A DNA stretch of 21,008 nucleotides, taken from contig DLMV01000057.1 of NCBI GenBank assembly GCA_002478225.1, forward strand, positions 282 through 21,289. The letters run 5' to 3'. The notes below the pieces were generated by a model. The model was not told where the DNA came from, did not search any database, and was given only the letters and a program-made list of their open reading frames with translations. Of this stretch, positions 15,924 to 21,008 are shown in pieces. This DNA comes from Deltaproteobacteria bacterium UBA7527 (GTDB taxonomy: Bacteria > Desulfobacterota > Syntrophorhabdia > Syntrophorhabdales > Syntrophorhabdaceae). A program made the translations under genes and the position numbers. Every line of letters starts with the position of its first letter. Position 1 is the first letter of the stretch.

Positions 15924-15977
15924 CGTTCGGCGTTAGGCGTTAGGTGTTGGGCGATTTAACCCCTTACGCCTTACGGG
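15924..15977. repeat. Heptad-periodic palindromic element, copy 1 (TTTAACCCC core)
   Basis: Left side heptads are CGTTCGG, CGTTAGG, CGTTAGG and TGTTGGG (15924-15951). The core TTTAACCCCTTACGCC is at 15955-15970, and right heptads TTACGCC, TTACGGG run to 15977. The right side is roughly the reverse complement of the left, so it can fold imperfectly. It shares 15 of 16 core bases with copy 2 at 16510-16561 in the same orientation. It supplies the TAA stop codon (15971-15973, minus strand) of the TPR gene. Confidence 0.75.
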
Positions 15978-16447
15978 TTCTTGGGCGTTGTCTTGTTGAT
16001 ATGTTCCAGCGCTTTTTCTGCCAGGGATCTGGTTGCCGGGTTGGTAGAACTGGCCGACACCTCGCCATAGATCTTCTTTGCCTCCTCGTTCTTGCCTTTG
16101 ATATAGTAAACCTTGCCGAGGTAAAGCTTTGCTATAATTGATAGCCGGCCCTGCTTTTTGTTGATCACGTCCTGAAAGATCTTTTCAGCGTCGTCAAGGG
16201 CATCTTTTTTGCCGCTCAGGCTATAGAGATCAAAGCTCTGTATGCCCTGTGCAAGCATATGCTGAACCTTCTCGTCCTGTTTCCTTTCATAGAACGTATA
16301 CGCATAGACAGAAAAGGCTGCTATGAAAAAGACGATTACACCTATGATGCATGACCTAAGGTTCTTTTTAACAAATGCGATGGCGGATTCGATCGCAGCG
16401 ATCAACAGATCAGGCTTTTTTATCTCCTCTTTTTTCTTTTTCGCCAT
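15971..16447 (-). CDS. Small inner-membrane TPR protein (YfgM-like architecture)
   Basis: A 158-aa protein counted from ATG 16447, chosen over a TTG at 16486 that has no ribosome site. It has a lysine-rich cytoplasmic start (MAKKKKEEIKKPD), one membrane helix at about 32-52, and a periplasmic region with tetratricopeptide-like helices; the clearest unit is KLYLGKVYYIKGKNEEAKKIYGE-like, at residues 105-128. The layout matches YfgM-type proteins that assist envelope protein folding, and also generic membrane TPR proteins, so no firm function is given. It stands between two copies of the same heptad element, and its stop codon lies in one of them. Confidence 0.75.
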   Translation of the reverse strand: MAKKKKEEIKKPDLLIAAIESAIAFVKKNLRSCIIGVIVFFIAAFSVYAYTFYERKQDEKVQHMLAQGIQSFDLYSLSGKKDALDDAEKIFQDVINKKQGRLSIIAKLYLGKVYYIKGKNEEAKKIYGEVSASSTNPATRSLAEKALEHINKTTPKNP

Positions 16448-16509
16448 GGCTGATATTTCACCACACACAATGCGACAAGTCAACAAGATAGCTATAAAAC
16501 CCGTAGATC

Positions 16510-16561
16510 GTGAGTCGTAAGTCGTAAGGGGTTTAACCCCTCACGCCTGACGCCTTACGGA
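16510..16561. repeat. Heptad-periodic palindromic element, copy 2 (TTTAACCCC core)
   Basis: Left arm 16510-16533 is made of GTGAGTC, GTAAGTC, GTAAGGG, GTT. The centre is T16534, and the right arm 16535-16558 contains TCACGCC, TGACGCC, TTACGG units. The 24-base arms are complementary at 19 positions, with a perfect inner AGGGGTT-T-AACCCCT. It lies between the start of the TPR gene and the end of the duplicated membrane-protein gene. Confidence 0.78.
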
Positions 16562-16584
16562 GTCTTATTCGGATCAACAAGGAT

Positions 16585-17469
16585 TTACCATCTAACGGTG
16601 AATCTGTCGATGAGGGGAAAGGTCATGGACGATATAAGGATCGCTATTATAACGAAGAGCACATAAACGGACCTCTTGTTCCTTCGTACGCCTTCGAGAA
16701 GGTTGAAAAAGGCTATCGTTTCAAGTCCAAAAGCGAGAAAGCCAAGATAGCCGGGAAGAGGCATTTCAAAGATCTTCCCCTTTTCAAAGAACGGAACAGT
16801 GTATATCCATTTTGAGATAGACCAGTAGTTCCACATCTCCCAGAGGATGCCGCATATGAGGCCGGCTATGACGGCGCTGATAAAGTGGCCCGCAAAGCCT
16901 CTTTCAAGATCCTCCATGAAGGACCTGTATCCCCTGGCGTAATTAATGGCATCCACGACAGGGACGGCAAAGATCCAGGCACAGGCAAAAAGATACTGCG
17001 GAAAGGCAAGGGTTAAGAGGAGTATCGCAACGCCAATGGGGATGGCACAGAAAGGATACCGCTTGATCATGAAAGGTCTTACGGCAATATCACCGAACAG
17101 AACATAGACCAATTCTTTTGTAAGGTAGATCGCGGGGATGACCGTACCGTAGGCAAGGAGGTAGCCGCTGTACCGCTGGGCAGTGTTCGCAGGGAGGTTT
17201 ATATAATGCCAGTTTTGAAGCCGTATATTGATCAGTTCGAACAGGCACCAGAAGCAGCAGGATATTATGATAAGCGGAACAATATGTCTGTTCAGCACTA
17301 AAGACCTCTTCTTTTTCAGCGCCAGCGTTGTATCAAGGAGGATGATGTATGACCACCATGATGTGATATAGAAAAAGTATTGAAAAGGCTCTATTCTTCT
17401 TATAAGCACATAGTATCCTGTTAGATGGAGGAGAATGGAAAAAGCGACTAAGAAAAAAGGCTTTAACAC
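16585..17469 (-). CDS. Unrecognised polytopic membrane protein with internal duplication
   Basis: A 294-aa protein with about eight hydrophobic segments and no family I can name. Two halves carry the same polar landmarks in the same order. The first half has W39, D46, R55-S56, FELIN (77-81), NWHY (86-89), P93, GYL (102-104), E119. The second has W165, D173, R182-S183, WEMWN (210-214), KWIY (220-223), P226, GYL (240-242), E250. Charged residues in or beside membrane segments suggest an enzyme or carrier rather than a plain anchor. It starts with GTG 17469, three bases after the stop of the NlpC/P60 gene, so it is probably co-transcribed with it. The duplicated polar-in-membrane plan recalls lycopene-cyclase-type proteins, but the sequence does not establish that. 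Confidence 0.85.
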   Translation of the reverse strand: MLKPFFLVAFSILLHLTGYYVLIRRIEPFQYFFYITSWWSYIILLDTTLALKKKRSLVLNRHIVPLIIISCCFWCLFELINIRLQNWHYINLPANTAQRYSGYLLAYGTVIPAIYLTKELVYVLFGDIAVRPFMIKRYPFCAIPIGVAILLLTLAFPQYLFACAWIFAVPVVDAINYARGYRSFMEDLERGFAGHFISAVIAGLICGILWEMWNYWSISKWIYTVPFFEKGKIFEMPLPGYLGFLAFGLETIAFFNLLEGVRRNKRSVYVLFVIIAILISSMTFPLIDRFTVRW

Positions 17470-17472
17470 ATA

Positions 17473-18450
17473 TTATGATTTGTCTGAGGTTTTATCTGCT
17501 GAGCTGGTTGCTTCGGGATTGTCTTCTGTAGACCGCTTTACCCTTATTGCGCCGGTGTATGTTTTCGAGTAGTAATGAGAATCCAGCGAGTCTATCTTTA
17601 CCCCGAGCTTGCTTTGATACGAGGATGAATGGATGAAATTCCCATCACCGATGTATATTCCGACATGGGTCGGATATTTAACGTACCTTTTTGTTTTGAA
17701 GAATACAAGGTCTCCGACCGACAATTGCTCCTTTGGCACCTTTGCGCCTGCCTTGAACTGCTCCCTTGCGCTTCTCGGCAGCTGCACATCAAATATCTCG
17801 TATATCTTTTTGACGTAAGCCGAGCAATCGAGACCCCTGACGCTTTCCCCGCCATATCTGTAAGGAGCCCCCATGAAGCTCTTGGCAACTTTTACGAGCA
17901 TATACTTCTCGTCGCTGTCCTTCCAGGGCTTAAGGGATCTGTGAACGAGTGTAATGTAATCTTCGTCGCTGTTTTCCGTGATCTTCGGGATCAGCAAGAT
18001 CCTGCCGGGCGTCAATCTTTTGTTCTGGGTATTCTGCAGATCGTTTGCTTCCGCAAGGTCTTCTTTGTCGACCTCAAATCTCATTGCGATCTTGTCGATG
18101 GTGTCGCCCTTTTTAACCTTGTATTCAATGAACTCACCGTCATTCTCGGTTGTCACAATCTCTTCGGTTCTTTTCTTTTTGGTTGTTTTTTTCTTATTGG
18201 AATTGGTATTCGGCGATGCGTCGCCTGTCGCATCAGTCTTCACAGTAAGGACCTGGCCGAGGCTTAATTTGTTGGACCTGAGGTTGTTCAAAGCCTTCAG
18301 CTGATCGACCGTTACATGGTATTTTTTTGCCAGGTTGTATAAATTATCGCCCTGCTTGACCTTGTGGGTAATGCTTGAAGAATGTGAATAGGTGGGAACG
18401 AAAACAGCAAAAGCGAAGCAAAGAGCGCAGATCACTATAAGCTTTTTCAT
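17473..18450 (-). CDS. Secreted LysM - NlpC/P60 peptidoglycan endopeptidase
   Basis: Murein hydrolase of 325 aa that would cut stem peptides. It has a signal peptide (about 1-24), a first LysM (28-71), a lysine-rich linker (NKKKTTKKKRTEE), a second LysM (108-155) and an NlpC/P60 catalytic domain (about 185-305). The catalytic cysteine is C209 in GLDCSAYV, the histidine H262 in THVGIYIGDG, and the third polar residue H274 in FIHSS. The tail after 306 is polar. A TTGACA on the minus strand at 18492-18487 may be its -35, with a weak -10. It is followed closely by the unknown membrane protein gene. Confidence 0.94.
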   Translation of the reverse strand: MKKLIVICALCFAFAVFVPTYSHSSSITHKVKQGDNLYNLAKKYHVTVDQLKALNNLRSNKLSLGQVLTVKTDATGDASPNTNSNKKKTTKKKRTEEIVTTENDGEFIEYKVKKGDTIDKIAMRFEVDKEDLAEANDLQNTQNKRLTPGRILLIPKITENSDEDYITLVHRSLKPWKDSDEKYMLVKVAKSFMGAPYRYGGESVRGLDCSAYVKKIYEIFDVQLPRSAREQFKAGAKVPKEQLSVGDLVFFKTKRYVKYPTHVGIYIGDGNFIHSSSYQSKLGVKIDSLDSHYYSKTYTGAIRVKRSTEDNPEATSSADKTSDKS

Positions 18451-18585
18451 GGATTAGATTCTACCTTATCAAAATTGTTAAAATTATGTCAAGAAAAAAT
18501 TGTTTTTTTTACTACATTACGCATACCAAGATCGAGCGCTTTGCCTTGTATTTCCTGCTTATAGTGAAGAAAGCAGGGACAAGAT

Positions 18586-18601
18586 TGTGAATTATGTCAC
18601 A
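18586..18601. promoter_or_regulatory. CRP-type palindrome upstream of the FeS oxidoreductase
   Basis: TGTGA (18586-18590), six bases, TCACA (18597-18601): both half-sites match the consensus of CRP/FNR-superfamily activators exactly. It lies 66 bases before ATG 18668 in a 217-bp divergent region, just ahead of a likely -35 TTGATT (18608-18613) and an AT-rich -10 area near 18631-18638. A second imperfect pair, TTGAT-TTT-ATCAT (18608-18620), overlaps the -35 and looks FNR-like, but its spacer is one base short. Confidence 0.6.
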
Positions 18602-18667
18602 TTTTTATTGATTTTATCATCCCTTTTATTAATAATATATGCAAAAAACGTTCAGGAGGCACAGTTT

Positions 18668-20665
18668 ATGGTGGATATCGGAAGGGAGATATTCTGGAAT
18701 GTTAAAGATACCGGTGCACAATGGATAAGCTATGCGCTGATGATCATCACGTTCATCATTTTGTTCGTGGGATTAAAGAAGCGCTATGCCATGTGGAAGA
18801 TAGGAAAGCCGGCCCCCATTAATTTTTCGAAAAGGCTTGGTGAGCGGATAGGGTATTTCATCGCCAATGGGATATTTCACAAGTCCATACTGCGGGAAGC
18901 CTTTCCCGGCTGGATGCATTTCTTCATCTTCTGGGGATTCCTGATACTCTCCATTGGTACAGGCCTGGTCGCGTTTCAGGCCGATTTTACGGACCTCTTG
19001 TTCAAAGTGAAATTCTTAAAGGGCGATTTTTACCTGATCTTTTCATTTTTGCTGGATCTCGCCGGTCTGATGGCAATTGTCGGTATCCTCATGGCCATGT
19101 GGAGAAGGTACATCACGAAGCCCGCACGCCTCGACAATAAACCGGATGACGCCCTGGTACTTGTCTGGATACTGGTCGTCCTTGTGACCGGTTTTCTGGT
19201 AGAGGGCGCAAGGATCGCCCATTCAATGCCTGATTATGAGCGCTGGAGCTTTGTCGGCTGGTTCACCGCCGCGTTCTTCTCAGGTATGTCGAAAGGATCA
19301 ATAGAGATCACGCATAAGGTCTTCTGGTATCTCCATATGGTGATCTCCTTCGGCCTTATTGCTTATATCGTGTATTCAAGGCTGCTCCACATCATCACCT
19401 CCTCGCTGAACATGATGTTCAGGGGCGTTGAGGACAATCCGAGGGGTGCGATAGAGCCCATTGCAGACTTTGAGAACGCAGAAGAATTCGGCGTCAACAG
19501 CATAGAAAATTTTACATGGAGACAGATCTTCGATCTCGATGCCTGTACCCGGTGCGGCAGGTGTCAGGATCTTTGTCCTGCCTACGCGAGCGAAAAGCCG
19601 CTTTCGCCGAAGCAGTTCATCCAGGACCTGAAGGGCGAGTGGGAAAAGGCGGCGAAGGGCGTCAAGAACGAGGAAGGCATCATCGATAATGTCATACAGG
19701 AAGAGACGCTGTGGTCATGCACGGCCTGCCTTGCGTGCCAGGTAAACTGCCCTGTATCGATCCCTACCTTCGACAAGAACATTGAGATGAGGCGCTACCT
19801 TACCCTGACCCTCAGCAAGACGACCTCGGAGACGAGGCTCCTGTTCAAGAACCTGCAGCAGAAGACAGACCCGTACGGAATGGGCAAGAGGCAGCGGACA
19901 GAATGGACAGAAGGCCTCGATGTGAAGAACGTTGCCGAGCAGGAAGTTGAATATCTTTACTGGGTAGGATGCGTTGCGTCCCTTGACGACCGGAACAGAA
20001 AGGTGGCAAAGGCGTTCACGACGATACTGAACAAGGCCGGTGTCTCCTTCGGCATCCTTGGCCAGGATGAGGCCTGCTGTGGAGACCCTGCACGCAGATG
20101 CGGCAATGAAGACCTGTACCTCGGCATCGCCCAGGGCAACGTGGAGCTTCTCAAGGAGATCGGCATAAAGAAGATCATTACGACCTGCCCGCACTGCTAC
20201 CACACCCTTAAGAACGAGTATCCGCAGGTAGGCGGGGCTTTTGAGGTCTATCATCAGGGCGAATTTATCTGGAAGTTAATGAACGAAGGAAAGCTGGCAT
20301 TGAACCCTGCAATTGAAGGGACCGTAACCTATCATGATCCCTGTTACCTCGGACGTGTAAATGGTGTCTTCGATCAGCCGAGAGGCCTTGTCAAAAAGGT
20401 CGCAAAAGGTTCACTGGTCGAGATGGAGAGGAACCATGACAGGAGCTTTTGCTGCGGCGGCGGCGGCGGCAGGATCTGGATGGAGGAGCACCACAAAAGG
20501 ATCAACCACCTGAGGATCGATGAGGCGATAGCGATACCTGCAAGCACAGTGGTCACGGCCTGCCCTTATTGCCTTATCATGATGGAAGACGCCATCAAGG
20601 ACAAGGAGAAGGTCGAGACGATGAAGGCCATGGACCTCTCCGAGATTCTTGTAAAGGGCTTATAA
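18668..20665 (+). CDS. Membrane FeS oxidoreductase, HdrD/EMO type (ETF:menaquinone oxidoreductase-like)
   Basis: A 665-aa membrane electron carrier. Five or six helices in residues 15-245 form a NarI/DsrM-like cytochrome b domain, with candidate haem histidines H71, H83, H185, H216, H223 and H241. Next are two [4Fe-4S] motifs (C293, C296, C299, C303 and C351, C354, C357, C361). Two complete CCG domains of heterodisulfide-reductase type follow (C435, C470-C471, C507, C510; C559, C595-C596, C632, C635). This order matches the EMO proteins of Geobacter and syntrophs, which pass electrons between ETF and menaquinone during acyl-CoA oxidation. No etfAB or acyl-CoA dehydrogenase gene is in the window, so the partner is inferred. 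AGGAGG at 18654-18659 fixes ATG 18668; a longer frame to 18500 is not used. Confidence 0.92.
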   Translation: MVDIGREIFWNVKDTGAQWISYALMIITFIILFVGLKKRYAMWKIGKPAPINFSKRLGERIGYFIANGIFHKSILREAFPGWMHFFIFWGFLILSIGTGLVAFQADFTDLLFKVKFLKGDFYLIFSFLLDLAGLMAIVGILMAMWRRYITKPARLDNKPDDALVLVWILVVLVTGFLVEGARIAHSMPDYERWSFVGWFTAAFFSGMSKGSIEITHKVFWYLHMVISFGLIAYIVYSRLLHIITSSLNMMFRGVEDNPRGAIEPIADFENAEEFGVNSIENFTWRQIFDLDACTRCGRCQDLCPAYASEKPLSPKQFIQDLKGEWEKAAKGVKNEEGIIDNVIQEETLWSCTACLACQVNCPVSIPTFDKNIEMRRYLTLTLSKTTSETRLLFKNLQQKTDPYGMGKRQRTEWTEGLDVKNVAEQEVEYLYWVGCVASLDDRNRKVAKAFTTILNKAGVSFGILGQDEACCGDPARRCGNEDLYLGIAQGNVELLKEIGIKKIITTCPHCYHTLKNEYPQVGGAFEVYHQGEFIWKLMNEGKLALNPAIEGTVTYHDPCYLGRVNGVFDQPRGLVKKVAKGSLVEMERNHDRSFCCGGGGGRIWMEEHHKRINHLRIDEAIAIPASTVVTACPYCLIMMEDAIKDKEKVETMKAMDLSEILVKGL

Positions 20666-20688
20666 ATTAAGTAGTTAAGTGAGATGGT

Positions 20689-20730
20689 ATATAAAAGGAT
20701 GGGCGATATTCCCATCCTTTTATATTTTTT
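20689..20730 (+). terminator. Intrinsic terminator after the FeS oxidoreductase gene
   Basis: A perfect 15-bp stem: ATATAAAAGGATGGG (20689-20703) pairs with CCCATCCTTTTATAT (20711-20725), with loop CGATATT and five further Ts (20726-20730). It starts 24 bases after the stop. The opposite strand lacks a clear T-run after the stem, so it is mainly a plus-strand terminator. Confidence 0.92.
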
Positions 20731-20745
20731 AAGATTGGTTTTTCT

Positions 20746-20919
20746 TTACTCTTCTAAGGTTATTGCTTCTACGGGGCATTCTTCCGTGCATGCACCGCAT
20801 TCTGTGCAGAGCTCAGGATCGACCTTTGCTGTGTCGTCAACAGTAATAGCGTCAGCAGGGCAAATCTCTGCGCATGCTCCACATCCTGTGCAGGCATCTT
20901 CATCGACTTTTGCAGGCAT
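20746..20919 (-). CDS. 2[4Fe-4S] ferredoxin
   Basis: A 57-residue clostridial-type ferredoxin, a soluble low-potential electron carrier. The two cluster motifs are CTGCGACAEICP (C10, C13, C16, C20) and CTECGACTEECP (C38, C41, C44, C48), each giving three ligands to one cluster and the fourth to the other. The protein is acidic, as usual. A perfect ribosome site AGGAGGT lies just before ATG 20919. Upstream TTGACA (20975-20970, minus) with TAGGAA (20952-20947) is a possible promoter. It converges with the FeS oxidoreductase gene across the terminator and could share redox partners with it. Confidence 0.95.
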   Translation of the reverse strand: MPAKVDEDACTGCGACAEICPADAITVDDTAKVDPELCTECGACTEECPVEAITLEE

Positions 20920-21008
20920 GTTCTTACCTCCTTTTCTTTTTAGAAATTCCTAAACAAATCTCAAAAGAATGTCAACAAAAAAATCATAATAACGCACGAT
21001 CACAGAAC

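Noticed and set aside
17629..18267. 212-codon plus-strand open frame opposite the LysM-NlpC/P60 gene
   Set aside because: The minus strand carries a complete signal peptide, two LysM units and catalytic residues; the plus-strand frame shows no recognisable domain.
18500..18667. In-frame N-terminal extension of the FeS oxidoreductase with a hydrophobic stretch
   Set aside because: The perfect AGGAGG before ATG 18668 and the presence of the CRP-type site and promoter-like sequence inside the extension favour the shorter protein.

Overview
The window looks like chromosomal DNA of a Gram-negative (diderm) bacterium with a largely anaerobic type of metabolism. Evidence for a diderm is the Pal peptidoglycan-associated lipoprotein end, a TolC-family outer-membrane channel, periplasmic lytic transglycosylase and NlpC/P60 enzymes. 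Evidence for anaerobic chemistry is a membrane FeS oxidoreductase of the heterodisulfide-reductase type, a 2[4Fe-4S] ferredoxin and a radical-SAM aminomutase. The gene set and mid-range base composition would suit a deltaproteobacterial (Desulfobacterota) or Nitrospirota-like lineage; this is inference and no species can be named.

Layout. 1-1397 (+): 3' end of pal, then a KamA-family radical SAM enzyme. 1409-2576 (-): lytic transglycosylase followed by pgsA, convergent with kamA. 2648-3331 (+): a divergent, short RsmI-like methyltransferase, transcribed from a promoter region shared with the transglycosylase. 3300-5315 (-): a large membrane histidine kinase whose 3' end overlaps that of the methyltransferase. 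5423-6664 (+): glgC. 6672-6874: a 203-bp intergenic element with 7-bp periodic inverted arms. 6889-9815 (-): a three-gene operon DUF1015 - trmN6-like methyltransferase - long-chain polyprenyl diphosphate synthase. 9937-10009 (+): tRNA-Phe(GAA). 10057-10257 (-): a decayed C-terminal remnant of an ADP-ribosylglycohydrolase. 10296-15909 (+): a tightly coupled five-gene tripartite efflux operon (TolC, MacA-like adaptor, ABC ATPase, two FtsX/MacB-like permeases) behind a near-consensus promoter that is overlapped by an array of four TGAACA/TGTTCA half-sites. 15971-18450 (-): LysM-NlpC/P60 hydrolase, an unrecognised internally duplicated membrane protein and a small TPR membrane protein; the last is flanked by two copies of a second heptad-repeat element. 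18668-20665 (+): the EMO/HdrD-like FeS oxidoreductase behind a CRP-type palindrome, ended by a strong intrinsic terminator. 20746-20919 (-): a 57-residue ferredoxin.

How the parts work together. The five efflux genes form one export machine under what looks like local repressor control, but no repressor gene is in the window. The FeS oxidoreductase is of the type that links electron-transferring flavoprotein to the quinone pool. The envelope genes are ordinary housekeeping. The least explained items are the repeat-like membrane protein, the divergent RsmI-like protein, the two families of 7-bp-periodic intergenic elements, the efflux operator array and the gene remnant next to the tRNA.
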